A DNA stretch of 64,000 nt from Trichormus variabilis 0441 (GTDB lineage: Bacteria; Cyanobacteriota; Cyanobacteriia; Cyanobacteriales; Nostocaceae). Shown in pieces: positions 8,749-18,175 of the stretch. The notes beneath the pieces were generated by a model. It made no database searches, was not told where the DNA came from, and saw nothing but the letters and a program-made list of their open reading frames with translations. Each line of letters opens with the position of its first letter. The stretch's first letter is position 1. The stretch covers positions 928,001 to 992,000 of the forward strand of contig NZ_CP047242.1 in the NCBI RefSeq assembly GCF_009856605.1, read 5' to 3'. A program made the translations under genes and the position numbers.

Positions 8749-9825
8749 TTAAAGAACTGTACCGCGTGTTGCTTCCGTATCAATTGGTTTAATCAGGAAA
8801 AGCCGCAGCATATTCCAGAAAATAGCCGTGGCGGGTGGTATTCTCTGGAAGAATTTGACGAAATTGGGCAGTTTGTTATTTTTAATGGCTGCTAATTTCA
8901 TGTTATTTTCCCAACACTGCTCTAACCGCCAGAAAAATAGCGGGTGATTAGTATTCAAGATGAGAGGGAATGCTCTGGCTGAGGTGTTATTTGTCTCTTG
9001 AATGACTCTGTTGTTGTATTTTCTGGGATGAATCCCGATAGATTCGTAAAATGATGCCCGTTCAAATACAGTCATGGTATGAGTAACAAACACAGTCAAT
9101 AGAAAAAACCGCACCCACAACCGTGCTTTCCAATTTTTCCATAGTTGAGGTTGCGATCGCAGTAGTGCCTTAAAGAAATCACCATGTCGGTTTTCATCCT
9201 GACACCAGCTTTCAAACTTGCGGAATAATGGATAAAACTGGTATTCGGGATGCTCCTGCATATGTTGATGCACCAAAATATAGCGCCAGTAACCAATTTT
9301 TTCCGATAGGTAGACTGTGTAAATCACCCACTCTGGCGGAAAAAAGGTATATGTACGATTTTTGGTTAAATAATTTAAGTCGAGGGAAAGGTTTAAATCC
9401 GACATGGATTTATTCAAAAATCCCGCATGGCGAGCCTCATCCCGTGCCATAAATTCAAAAGCTTCCGCTAACAGAGGATTACGGGACTTAATGCGGCGTG
9501 ATAATTCCTTGAATAACAGAAATCCCGAAAACTCTGAGGTGCAAGAACGCTCTAAAAAGTCAATAAAGGCGCGGCGCTTCTCTCCAGTAATATGATCCCA
9601 AGATTGTTTAAATTCCTCATCACGCACAAAGTGATGGCGGTTGTAGTCAGCGCGTAGTTCTTCAACAACTGCGCGAATCTCAGCCTCATTGGCGGAAATG
9701 TCTAAATTCGCCACCGCATCGAAGTCAGTGGTATAAAACCGAGGTGTTAGTAATGTTTCCTGCACAGGCGCTTTAACACCTGGCTTCAGCGTTTGAGGCT
9801 CTGGAGTTGTCAGCGAATTAACCAT
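8749..9825 (-). CDS. acsF: Mg-protoporphyrin IX monomethyl ester oxidative cyclase
   Basis: Aerobic di-iron cyclase that forms the fifth ring of chlorophyll, converting Mg-protoporphyrin monomethyl ester to protochlorophyllide. Length 358 residues, as usual. Di-iron ligand motifs include E-F-S-G-F-L-L-F-K-E, E-A-R-H near residue 150 and the later D-E-N-R-H-G-D. The ATG at 9825 has a good AGGAG six bases upstream. It is a single gene here, without the heme oxygenase/hemN-like neighbours that I remember accompanying the low-oxygen cyclase paralogue. It is therefore more likely the housekeeping aerobic enzyme, an inference from context only. Confidence 0.93.
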   Translation of the reverse strand: MVNSLTTPEPQTLKPGVKAPVQETLLTPRFYTTDFDAVANLDISANEAEIRAVVEELRADYNRHHFVRDEEFKQSWDHITGEKRRAFIDFLERSCTSEFSGFLLFKELSRRIKSRNPLLAEAFEFMARDEARHAGFLNKSMSDLNLSLDLNYLTKNRTYTFFPPEWVIYTVYLSEKIGYWRYILVHQHMQEHPEYQFYPLFRKFESWCQDENRHGDFFKALLRSQPQLWKNWKARLWVRFFLLTVFVTHTMTVFERASFYESIGIHPRKYNNRVIQETNNTSARAFPLILNTNHPLFFWRLEQCWENNMKLAAIKNNKLPNFVKFFQRIPPATAIFWNMLRLFLIKPIDTEATRGTVL

Positions 9826-10029
9826 GAGACTCCTTTATATAGCTAAATATCTCTACAGTTATATAAGCATATAATAAATGCCAAACGCATCAGTTTAATT
9901 TTTGAAAACAAAAGCAACATTAAATAGCAGGGAAGCAAAAATTAAGCTAGTGCGCGTCTAAATAGCATAGCTACTAATCAGAGTTGTTGACTGTTGACTG
10001 TTAACAGATGGATTGTGCAACAGAATAGC

Positions 10030-10674
10030 TTATTGGTCTGTATAACCGCCTGCATAGGTAATCACACATATTTGTCTGTAACTGGCGTGAATCCCAAAGG
10101 CTACGCCTGTAATTTTAAATGCAGGGTTAAATATATTGGTGCGATGACCGCGTGACGGTACACCATCATCAATAATTAACTGCATGATAATATCTTGGGC
10201 GGTGTTGGAACCGTAGCTAATGTTTTCGCCTGCGGTGACTAGCCAATTACCATAGCGGTTTAGTCTAGTGAAAGGATCGCTGCTATCGCTGCCATAATGT
10301 CCTGTAGCACCTGTTTTCCCTTGGTCTTTGACGTGATCTCTTGCAGCCGAAGACATACCCACAGATACGCTTAATGTTCCCACAGGATGGATTGACTTGA
10401 GAAAAGCGATCGCCTCATCTACGGCTTTTACCCCTTCCTGAGTTTGCAAATAAACGTAATTAGCCAACTTAACTTTGTTCCCCTGAAAGCGCTGGCGGTA
10501 ACTTTGCAAAATTGGTAAGTATGCTTGGGGATTTGTCCGTACTTTATTCATCTCCTCTACCACTCGTTGTTCTAGGGGTGAGAGAGTAGATTTTGGTGGT
10601 GAGATTTCCCAGCTTTTTTGTGATGCTTCGGGAACAGACTTCCAAAATTGCAATTTATTCTTCAGTAATTTCAT
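10030..10674 (-). CDS. CAP (SCP/PR-1) domain protein, copy 1
   Basis: Member of the CAP superfamily, 214 residues from the ATG at 10674. The CAP core (about residues 55-212) has [16 protein letters not shown] at its start, A-A-R-D-H and T-G-H-Y-G in the cavity region and S-R-G-H-R-T-N-I-F near the end. The Trp-rich N-terminus has no convincing signal peptide. A longer frame to 10782 exists but runs through the repeat element at 10699-10850, so the extra 36 residues are probably not real. It is adjacent to a clear paralogue (10904-11605). Molecular function of bacterial CAP proteins is mostly unknown. Confidence 0.8.
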   Translation of the reverse strand: MKLLKNKLQFWKSVPEASQKSWEISPPKSTLSPLEQRVVEEMNKVRTNPQAYLPILQSYRQRFQGNKVKLANYVYLQTQEGVKAVDEAIAFLKSIHPVGTLSVSVGMSSAARDHVKDQGKTGATGHYGSDSSDPFTRLNRYGNWLVTAGENISYGSNTAQDIIMQLIIDDGVPSRGHRTNIFNPAFKITGVAFGIHASYRQICVITYAGGYTDQ

Positions 10675-10698
10675 AACTGGGGAGCTAATCAACAAGAT

Positions 10699-10850
10699 AT
10701 ATAGCGATTCTCGTTGGTATGCAATACATTGTGACCTCTCTCCAAACCTCTCTCCTACAAGGAGAGAGGCTTTGATTCTCACTCCCCTTCCCTTGTAGGG
10801 AAGGGGTTGGGGGTTAGGTCTGTATTTGACTCAACTGCAAATCGCTATAT
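10699..10850. mobile_element. MITE-like element with two palindromes
   Basis: The ends TATAGCGATT (about 10700-10709) and AATCGCTATA (about 10840-10849) are inverted repeats. Inside are two perfect 9-bp-stem palindromes: CCTCTCTCC / GGAGAGAGG at 10747-10769 and CCCCTTCCC / GGGAAGGGG at 10784-10806, each with a 5-nt loop. The interior is similar, in opposite orientation, to the IS-split element at 667-2640, but the outer ends differ. The element lies between the two CAP genes. Confidence 0.7.
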
Positions 10851-10903
10851 TTAGCTCCACAATTTGAGTAAAATTTTTCGCAAAGTCTCTAGTTTCTATT
10901 CCC

Positions 10904-11605
10904 TTATTTTTCCAAAAACCCACCTGCATAAGTAATCACACATATCGTCCTATAAACTTTATGATCACCGTAAGCAACACCCGCGACCTTAAAAGCACCA
11001 TTAAAAATATTAGTACGATGACCGCGTGATGGTACGCCATCATCAATAATCAATTGCATAACGATATCTTGAGCAGTATTTGGGCCGTAGCTGATATTCT
11101 CCGCCGCCGTGGTTTGCCATTTTCCATAGCGATTAATGCGAGTGAAGGGGGTACTACCATCGCTACCATTATGACCAGTTACACCTTTTGGGCCTTGGTC
11201 TTTCGTATGGTCTCTAGCACCTAAAGACATTCCCTTCGATGCTCTTAATTTTCCCACAGGACGGGCTGACTTGAGAAAAGCGATCGCCTCATTTACCGGC
11301 TTGACTCCTTCTTGGGTAACAAGATAAGTATTACTAGAAATTCTCACCCGATTACCTTGGAAACGTTTTCTATAATTTTCTATTATAGGTACATATGATC
11401 TAGGATTTGTCCGCACTTTGTTCATTTCTTCAATCACCTGCTGTTCTAATGGTGAAAGATAACTTGCTGCTAACAAAGTTGGACTATCTGTTGAGACTAT
11501 GGGCAAAGTAGATGGTGTCAGAAAGGGATTATAGGTTAACGCCGGGTAAGCAATAATGGTTACTAAGCTAGTCAAAATAGATATGCAAAACTGCTGATGA
11601 AGCAT
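10904..11605 (-). CDS. CAP (SCP/PR-1) domain protein, copy 2
   Basis: Secreted CAP-superfamily protein, 233 residues from the ATG at 11605. A hydrophobic signal-like N-terminus (about residues 5-25) is followed by a short linker and a CAP core very like copy 1. Shared segments include [24 protein letters not shown] and the final V-I-T-Y-A-G-G. A GAGGT sequence precedes the start. The two genes are tandem duplicates separated by 229 bp that hold a mobile repeat. Only this copy has an obvious export signal. Role unknown; extracellular or periplasmic location is inferred. Confidence 0.82.
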   Translation of the reverse strand: MLHQQFCISILTSLVTIIAYPALTYNPFLTPSTLPIVSTDSPTLLAASYLSPLEQQVIEEMNKVRTNPRSYVPIIENYRKRFQGNRVRISSNTYLVTQEGVKPVNEAIAFLKSARPVGKLRASKGMSLGARDHTKDQGPKGVTGHNGSDGSTPFTRINRYGKWQTTAAENISYGPNTAQDIVMQLIIDDGVPSRGHRTNIFNGAFKVAGVAYGDHKVYRTICVITYAGGFLEK

Positions 11606-11931
11606 CAATTACCTCAAAATTTTATACTTGGATATTTAATTGACAAATAATGAAAAACAAGTGTTTGTATAAGGTTCCGATGCTTGCACTGCATAAAAAC
11701 CCTGAGAATACAATTTTGTTTGTAGCATTCTTAACTAGGAAGCGTAAACGTTAATTTTACTTAACCTATAATTTTCTAGCTTTTAATTGAAAAAAATACC
11801 TTGTCTCATCTGCGATTAACAATCAATACTTTTAGTCAACCTTTTCGTTATATCTTAGTTATTAGGTAGTTGCGTGAACTGCGGATATTAATTAGTAACA
11901 GCAACCTTAGCTTGAAAATAATCCTGTAATA
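11606..11931. other. Intergenic region before the CHASE3 kinase
   Basis: AT-rich spacer of 326 bp between divergent genes. It should hold the promoters of the CAP gene (minus) and the kinase gene (plus). I see no repeat, RNA gene or recognisable operator in it. Confidence 0.5.
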
Positions 11932-14900
11932 ATGTTTAACCGTCTCAAAATTGGCTCTAAAATCGGAGCGGGATTTACTATTAGCATCACTATTCTGAGT
12001 ACAATAGGTTTTGTTTCTTATCAAAGTATTCAAGAACTAATTGTTGCTTCCCATAAAGAACGACATACTTACCAAGTACTCAGGCAAATTGCCGACCTTA
12101 ATGGTTTGTTATCCACAGCAGAAAGTGGGCAACGGGGTTATATTATTACTGGGGAAATACGCTATTTAGAACCTTATCAAAAAGCCACAAAGTCTTTAGA
12201 TATAAGAATTAAAGAACTGCAAAAATTAACATCAGACAATCCTCAACAACATGGCTATATTTCTAGATTAGAGCCACTAATTAATGAAAGAATATCTGTG
12301 ATGCAAACCGTGCTTGATTTACGACAAAATCAAGGTTTTGAAGCTGCTCAAAAATCTATACTATCAGATAGAGGCAGAGCGATAATGGCACAAATCAGGA
12401 GTATCAGTCAGCAGATGAATGCTGAAGAATTGAAATTATTAGAGCAGCGAACAGCAATGGCACAAAATGCTGCCAATAATACTCTTGCCACTATCACTTA
12501 TAGCATTCCACTTGTCTCTTTCATCCTCGCTTTAATTGGGTATTTATTGACTAGACATATCTCCTTTCCATTACAGCAAATTTCTCATGCAGCAGAGAGA
12601 ATGTCTAGCGGAGACTTAGCCGTTACTTTACCAAATAGCATCCGCCAAGATGAAATTGGTATCCTGACACGTACATTTAACCAAATGGTGGCTAACCTAC
12701 GCATTACAACCCAAAAAAATGAGGAGCAAAATTGGCTCAAGTCTAATTTGGCTGAATTTACTCAGCTATTGCAAGGACAGCGCAACCTCGAAAGTGTGTC
12801 TAGTTTAATTTTGTCAAAACTAACGCCACTAGTAGAGTCTCAGCAAAGTGTATTTTATGTGATTGATAGAAATCATGATGAGATTATACTCAAATTAACC
12901 GGTAGCTACGCTTATAATGAGCGCCGACATTTAGCTAATTTGGTGCGATTGGGTGAGGGATTAGTAGGACAATGCGCCTTAGAAAAACAAAGGATTCTTT
13001 TAACTGAAGTTCCCAGCGATTATATCCGCATTAGTTCCGGCTTGGGAGCAGCTTTACCACTAAATATTATTGTATTACCAGTGCTGTTTGAAACAGAAGT
13101 AATCGCTGTGATTGAAATTGCTTCTTTTCGTCGTTTCAGTGAATTGCATTTGACATTTATCGACCAATTTAGCGAAGTCATTGGTGTATTCTTAAATAGT
13201 ATCTATGCTAGCGCCCAAACGCAAAATCTCTTAGATGAATCTGTGGCTTTAGCCGCAGAACTGAAACAAAGCAATCAACTTCTAGAACAGCAAACACAGG
13301 ATTTAGAAAATTCGGAATTACTATTAAAACAGCAGCAACAGGAGTTGCAACAATCTAATGAAGAGTTACAGCAACTGAATGAAGAACTAGAAGAGAAAGC
13401 AGAATTATTGGAAATTCAAAATAGTGAAGTTGCTCGCAAGAATCAGGAGATTGAAAAAGCGAGAAAATTCATCGAAGAAAAGGCAGAGCAATTAGCCTTA
13501 TCTTCCAAATATAAATCAGAGTTCCTAGCAAATATGTCCCACGAGTTACGGACACCCCTTAATAGCCTGCTAATTCTAGCTAAACTCCTAGCAGATAATT
13601 CAAGCGGTAACTTAAGTAATAAACAGGTAGAATATAGCCAAACAATTTACTCGGCAGGAACTGATCTTTTAGAGTTAATTAATGATATTTTAGATTTAGC
13701 AAAAATTGAGTCGGGTACTTTATCAGTAGAACTAGAGCCGATAGATTTTGCTGATTTGCATGATTATATAGAACGGACTTTCCGGCAAGTCGCCCAAGAT
13801 AAAGGACTAAGTTTTAGTATTGAACTTGATGAGCGATTGCCGTCAACAATATTCAGCGACCCTAAACGCTTGCAGCAAATTTTGAAAAATCTCTTAGCTA
13901 ATGCTTTGAAGTTTACCGAGGAAGGAGGGGTAACTTTAAGAATTGGCTTAGATCAAATTAATACCAATCATCCTATGATTACTTTCGCCATTAGTGATAC
14001 AGGTATTGGTATTCCCCAGGAGAAGCAACAAATTATTTTTGAAGCATTTCAGCAAGTAGATGGTACAACCAGCCGCAAGTATGGAGGAACAGGTTTAGGT
14101 TTATCCATCAGCCGGGAACTAACTCAAATGTTGGGTGGTAGGCTCGGATTAGTCAGTCAGCCAGGACAGGGAAGCATTTTTACCCTATATTTACCTCAAA
14201 CTTATCCAGAGAATAAAACAAAAGTAATTTCACAACAGCAGACATCATCCCCCCCGCACCAGCTACCACCAGTATCTCCAGAAAATTTACAACCCATTGC
14301 TCTTACTAATACCATCGCCGATGATCGAGGGATAATTCAACCAGGCGATCGCCTGTTACTCATCATAGATGATGACGATAAATTTGCTCGAATTTTGCTA
14401 GATATGGCGAGGCAACAAGGCTTTAAAGCTATTGTTTCTTTAAACAGCAAACAAGGTTTAGCCCTAGCACAACAATATCAGCCCAATGCCATTACTCTAG
14501 ATATTTATATGCCAGATATGGATGGATGGACGCTGTTAGACCGCCTCAAACATGATCCTCAAACTAGACATATTCCTGTGCATATACTTTCTGTTGATGA
14601 CCGCGAACAAAGGGCGTTACAACTAGGGGCAATTACTTTTTTACAAAAACCCGTCTCTCCAGAAATACTAAATCATACGTTAACAGAAATCAAAAGCTTT
14701 ATTGACCGCAAAGTAAAACGTCTTTTAGTGATAGAAGATGATCCTGTGCAAGCCCAAAGTATTATCGAACTGATTGGTAATGGTGATGTGCAGAGTATGG
14801 CTGTGAATACAGGAGCCGCAGCCTTAGAAATTTTACGATCGCAGCACTTTGATTGTATAGTTCTGGATCTTGGTTTACCTGATATGAGTGGCTTAGAACT

Positions 14901-15519
14901 GCTAGAGCAAATCAAACAAGAGCCTAATCTCGTGAAATTACCAATTATTGTGTACACAGGCAAAGAAATCAGCCGTCAAGAAGAAACGCAACTTAGGAGA
15001 CTAGCAGAGAGTATCATTATTAAAAATGTGCGATCGCCTGAACGGTTACTAGACGAAACTTCCCTATTTTTGCATCGAGTACAAGCAAATTTACCCCAGC
15101 CACAACGCCAAATACTCGAACAATTACATCAAACCGACCCAATTTTAGCAAATCGCAAAATCTTAATTATCGATGATGACCTGCGAAATATCTTCGCCAT
15201 CACCAGCTTGTTAGAAAGCTATCAAATGCAGGTATTATTTGCCGAAAATGGTAGAGACGGCATAGAACTACTACAAGCCAACTCTGATATCAACGCCGTG
15301 TTAATGGATGTGATGATGCCAGAAATGGACGGTTACGAAACCACCCGGAGTATCCGTCAACAAAAGCAATTCCGCACCTTACCCATTATTGCTTTAACCG
15401 CCAAAGCTATGCCAGGCGATCGGGAAAAGTGCATTGAAGCTGGTGCTTCCGATTACATCACCAAACCCGTAGACACCGAACAATTACTCTCATTACTAAG
15501 AGTTTGGCTGTATCGTTAG
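11932..15519 (+). CDS. CHASE3-GAF hybrid histidine kinase with three receivers
   Basis: Membrane-bound multistep phosphorelay sensor of 1195 residues. Order: transmembrane segment (about 12-30), extracytoplasmic CHASE3-like domain, second transmembrane segment (about 187-205), HAMP, GAF (about 275-430), long Gln/Glu-rich coiled coil (about 435-530), HisKA with the phospho-His in S-H-E-L-R-T-P (about 537), HATPase with D-T-G-I-G-I and G-T-G-L-G-L-S. Three receiver domains follow (about 808-920, 930-1045 and 1077-1195), with phospho-Asp in L-D-I-Y-M-P-D, L-D-L-G-L-P-D and M-D-V-M-M-P-E. Signal and output partner are unknown, and no response regulator gene adjoins it. The three receivers suggest competing phosphate sinks. 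Confidence 0.92.
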   Translation: MFNRLKIGSKIGAGFTISITILSTIGFVSYQSIQELIVASHKERHTYQVLRQIADLNGLLSTAESGQRGYIITGEIRYLEPYQKATKSLDIRIKELQKLTSDNPQQHGYISRLEPLINERISVMQTVLDLRQNQGFEAAQKSILSDRGRAIMAQIRSISQQMNAEELKLLEQRTAMAQNAANNTLATITYSIPLVSFILALIGYLLTRHISFPLQQISHAAERMSSGDLAVTLPNSIRQDEIGILTRTFNQMVANLRITTQKNEEQNWLKSNLAEFTQLLQGQRNLESVSSLILSKLTPLVESQQSVFYVIDRNHDEIILKLTGSYAYNERRHLANLVRLGEGLVGQCALEKQRILLTEVPSDYIRISSGLGAALPLNIIVLPVLFETEVIAVIEIASFRRFSELHLTFIDQFSEVIGVFLNSIYASAQTQNLLDESVALAAELKQSNQLLEQQTQDLENSELLLKQQQQELQQSNEELQQLNEELEEKAELLEIQNSEVARKNQEIEKARKFIEEKAEQLALSSKYKSEFLANMSHELRTPLNSLLILAKLLADNSSGNLSNKQVEYSQTIYSAGTDLLELINDILDLAKIESGTLSVELEPIDFADLHDYIERTFRQVAQDKGLSFSIELDERLPSTIFSDPKRLQQILKNLLANALKFTEEGGVTLRIGLDQINTNHPMITFAISDTGIGIPQEKQQIIFEAFQQVDGTTSRKYGGTGLGLSISRELTQMLGGRLGLVSQPGQGSIFTLYLPQTYPENKTKVISQQQTSSPPHQLPPVSPENLQPIALTNTIADDRGIIQPGDRLLLIIDDDDKFARILLDMARQQGFKAIVSLNSKQGLALAQQYQPNAITLDIYMPDMDGWTLLDRLKHDPQTRHIPVHILSVDDREQRALQLGAITFLQKPVSPEILNHTLTEIKSFIDRKVKRLLVIEDDPVQAQSIIELIGNGDVQSMAVNTGAAALEILRSQHFDCIVLDLGLPDMSGLELLEQIKQEPNLVKLPIIVYTGKEISRQEETQLRRLAESIIIKNVRSPERLLDETSLFLHRVQANLPQPQRQILEQLHQTDPILANRKILIIDDDLRNIFAITSLLESYQMQVLFAENGRDGIELLQANSDINAVLMDVMMPEMDGYETTRSIRQQKQFRTLPIIALTAKAMPGDREKCIEAGASDYITKPVDTEQLLSLLRVWLYR

Positions 15520-15545
15520 TCAGTTGTCAGTTGTCAGTTGTCATT
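15516..15545. repeat. Short tandem repeat of TCAGTTG units
   Basis: Heptamer-type repeats (CAGTTGT units) directly after the kinase stop codon, of the kind common in Nostoc spacers. Similar arrays occur near 20948-20985, 29503-29530 and 39868-39897. Confidence 0.6.
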
Positions 15546-15622
15546 AGTTCTTCCCCTCTGCTTCCCCTTTGCTTCCCCTGCTCCCCCTGCTTCCTTTACC
15601 CACCTGCTCCTAACCATTAATT

Positions 15623-16306
15623 TCAACTGGGAACAGTCAGGGGTACACCGTTATCGGTGGGTTTCAACTGGAGAATGAAGGGAGCGGCTTTTAATACCCA
15701 TTGAGAAACCAGTGGGTAATTGACAGCTTCTTCTCCGAAACAAATATCTAACATATCTGTGTGAATAATCCCTGGATTGAGGGGAATAGCCGCCATCCCA
15801 GCAGGTAGTTCTTGCGCCAAAGCACGAGTTAACCCCTCAATTGCCCATTTAGAGGCACAATAGGGAGCAACCAAGGGTGAAGTAGAGCGTCCCCAGCCGG
15901 AACTCAAGTTAATGATAATGCCGTGTCGCTTCTGTACCATTGCAGGTACAAAGTGGCGAATTATATGCACAACCCCTTTGATATTGATATCAATCAATTG
16001 GGAAAAATCCGTAGAGGGAACTTCCCATAAAGGTGCTGGTTGATTAGCAATTGCCGCGTTATTAATTAATAGGTCTGGTGGTTCGTATTCCTTGAGTATA
16101 AGTTCTGCCCAAGCTTTTACCTGTGCCTCATCTGCTACATCCACGGCGGCGAAGTTGTGAGGTGAACCAAATTTGTGGCTTAATTTCTCGACTGTGACTT
16201 GGGAACGAGCGCAACCAATAATCGTATGTCCTTCTTGAATAAAACGCTCTGTCAAAGCGTAACCCAGACCTCGGCTGACACCAGTAATGAGGATGAGTTT
16301 GACCAT
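15623..16306 (-). CDS. Short-chain dehydrogenase/reductase (SDR)
   Basis: Classical NAD(P)-dependent oxidoreductase of 227 residues. The nucleotide-binding T-G-V-S-R-G-L-G is near residue 9, followed by N-N-A-A-I and the catalytic Ser near S-S-G-W-G with Y-C-A-S-K (Tyr-x-x-x-Lys). The ATG at 16306 has AAGGA at a good distance. Upstream in-frame sequence begins only with a TTG and is not needed. Substrate cannot be deduced. It is divergent from the cheR operon across a 462-bp spacer and alone on its strand. Cytoplasmic. Confidence 0.88.
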   Translation of the reverse strand: MVKLILITGVSRGLGYALTERFIQEGHTIIGCARSQVTVEKLSHKFGSPHNFAAVDVADEAQVKAWAELILKEYEPPDLLINNAAIANQPAPLWEVPSTDFSQLIDINIKGVVHIIRHFVPAMVQKRHGIIINLSSGWGRSTSPLVAPYCASKWAIEGLTRALAQELPAGMAAIPLNPGIIHTDMLDICFGEEAVNYPLVSQWVLKAAPFILQLKPTDNGVPLTVPS

Positions 16307-16768
16307 ATTTTCCTTTTGATTATTTTTGGCCAACCACAGCTGAGGCTAGCGATCGCTACCATCATAATATGTAGTTAATTTATCATCAATATACTGTTCA
16401 TAATCGGCATCTTTGTGCTTAACTATAACTAAACTCCTGAAGTACGCATAAGTTTCATACTATTGACTGATAAGTAAATATTAGATACCTTCCTAGAAGT
16501 TTTCCCCCTGAATAATTCAGGGGGATCTTACTGTTTTCAGCTATTATCTTCATGAAAAAACACATAAATAAATTTTTCTTAGTGTAAATAGACAAAATTT
16601 ATACTTTACCAAGTTATTAATCAAGATATTTAGGTCAATAATTATTTGGTTGGCTCAAATTCATATCTTAAAGTTTTCATTAGCCGATGAACTGTGAAAC
16701 TCTCTCCAATCAATAGCTGAAAAACTCACTCTGTGAGTGTTTTCTTAATTTTTAATGTTGAATTGTTT
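16307..16768. other. Intergenic region between SDR and cheR
   Basis: AT-rich spacer holding one strong hairpin (16504-16524) and otherwise nothing I can name. Promoters of the two divergent transcription units should lie here. Confidence 0.5.
16504..16524. repeat. Perfect palindrome CCCCCTGAA / TTCAGGGGG
   Basis: Nine-bp perfect stem with a TAA loop. No T-run follows on either strand, and it lies far from any stop codon, so a simple terminator is unlikely. Possibly an operator or RNA hairpin. Confidence 0.6.
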
Positions 16769-17599
16769 ATGATTTTGCCCAAACCCAGCTTAGAAGATAT
16801 AGAAATCAAGTTGTTGTTAGAAGGTGTTTACCAATACTACGGTCATGACTTCCGCAACTATGCTGTGTCTTCGCTCAAACGCCGCATTCACAGCTTTATG
16901 CGCTTGGAGGGTGTAGATAACATTTCGGCATTGCAACAACAACTACTGCACGATCGCGCTTGCTTGGAAAGATTTTTGCTGAGTTTGACGGTAAATGTCA
17001 CATCTATGTTTCGTGACCCCAGTTTCTATCTGGCTTTCAGAAATCAAGTTGTACCTATCCTCCGCACTTATCCATTTATTCGCATTTGGCACGCTGGCTG
17101 TTCTAGTGGAGAGGAAGTTTACTCAATGGCAATCCTCCTACAGGAAGAAAATCTTTACCACCGTTGCCGGATTTATGCAACCGACACTAATGAGAAAGTA
17201 TTACAAAATGCCAAAAGTGGGATTTTTTCGCTCAAAATGATGCAGGAATATACTCAGCTTTACTTAAAAGCAGGTGGTAAGCGATCTTTCTCCGAATACT
17301 ACACGGCGGCTTATGACCATGCGATATTTCGTGCATCATTACGAGAAAATATTATTTTTGCCCAGCATAATCTAGCTACGGATAGTTCTTTTAATGAGTT
17401 TAATGTTATATTCTGCCGGAACGTTTTAATCTACTTCAATCAGATACTGCAAAAACGTGTACACACACTTTTTTACAACAGTTTATGCAGCTTTGGCATA
17501 TTGGGTTTAGGAAAGCAAGAATCTATTAGATTCACTCCTTACGAGCAGTATTATGAAGAAATAGCCAAAGGTGAGAAACTCTACCGGAGGCTAAACTAG
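16769..17599 (+). CDS. cheR: CheR-type protein glutamate methyltransferase
   Basis: SAM-dependent methyltransferase that in chemotaxis methylates receptor glutamates. Length 276 residues from the ATG at 16769; a GTG at 16733 would add 12. An N-terminal helical CheR domain (D-F-R-N-Y-A-V-S-S-L-K-R-R) is followed by the SAM fold with H-A-G-C-S-S-G-E-E-V-Y-S and the V-I-F-C-R-N-V-L-I-Y-F block. It is first of a three-gene operon with cheB and a hybrid kinase. No chemoreceptor, CheA or CheW gene is nearby. As in other cheB-cheR-kinase sets, the target may be something other than motility receptors. Confidence 0.9.
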   Translation: MILPKPSLEDIEIKLLLEGVYQYYGHDFRNYAVSSLKRRIHSFMRLEGVDNISALQQQLLHDRACLERFLLSLTVNVTSMFRDPSFYLAFRNQVVPILRTYPFIRIWHAGCSSGEEVYSMAILLQEENLYHRCRIYATDTNEKVLQNAKSGIFSLKMMQEYTQLYLKAGGKRSFSEYYTAAYDHAIFRASLRENIIFAQHNLATDSSFNEFNVIFCRNVLIYFNQILQKRVHTLFYNSLCSFGILGLGKQESIRFTPYEQYYEEIAKGEKLYRRLN

Positions 17600-18171
17600 T
17601 GTCTTATAAAATTGTAGTTATTGGCACTTCTTTAGGGGGATTATCAGCACTGCAAACTGTTCTCGGAAATTTACCTGCTGACTTCCAACTTCCAGTGGCG
17701 ATTGTTCAACATCGTCATAAAGATTCTGATGGCACTCTTAGGGGAATGATCCAAGAATCTATTTTGCTGCCTGTTCGAGAGGTGGAAGATAAAGATGAAA
17801 TTTTACCAGGACAAGTTTACCTAGCTCCAGCAGATTATCATTTATTGGTTGAACCCGGTTATTTTGCGCTGTCTACTGATGAGCCTGTTTCTTATGCCAG
17901 ACCGTCTATTGATGTACTGTTTGAGTCAGCTGCCGATATTTATGGGGAACAAGTCATTGGTGTAATATTAACAGGGGCTAATCAGGACGGTATGCAAGGG
18001 CTGAAAAAAATCAAAGCTAAGGGGGGTATCACTGTTGTGCAGGAACCCTCCACAGCCGCCAGCGCCATCATGCCGACAGCAGCAATATCTGCCGTTACAG
18101 TAGACTGGATTGTGTCACTTGCAGAGATTTCTCCCCTACTCGTAAATCTTGGTTACTCTACACGGAAATGA
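17599..18171 (+). CDS. cheB: CheB-type methylesterase, no receiver domain
   Basis: Protein-glutamate methylesterase catalytic domain alone, 190 residues. The usual N-terminal receiver is absent. The catalytic triad is recognisable: Ser in G-T-S-L-G-G, His in V-Q-H-R-H and Asp in T-G-A-N-Q-D-G-M. The GTG start at 17599 overlaps the cheR stop by one base, showing translational coupling. Without a receiver the activity is not directly phosphorylation-gated. The following hybrid kinase begins with a receiver, so regulation may have been shifted to that partner (inference). Cytoplasmic. Confidence 0.9.
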   Translation: MSYKIVVIGTSLGGLSALQTVLGNLPADFQLPVAIVQHRHKDSDGTLRGMIQESILLPVREVEDKDEILPGQVYLAPADYHLLVEPGYFALSTDEPVSYARPSIDVLFESAADIYGEQVIGVILTGANQDGMQGLKKIKAKGGITVVQEPSTAASAIMPTAAISAVTVDWIVSLAEISPLLVNLGYSTRK

Positions 18172-18175
18172 ACTC

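Noticed and set aside
15516..15545. CRISPR-like array
   Set aside because: Units are only 7 bp and directly adjacent, with no unique spacers. No cas gene is in the window.
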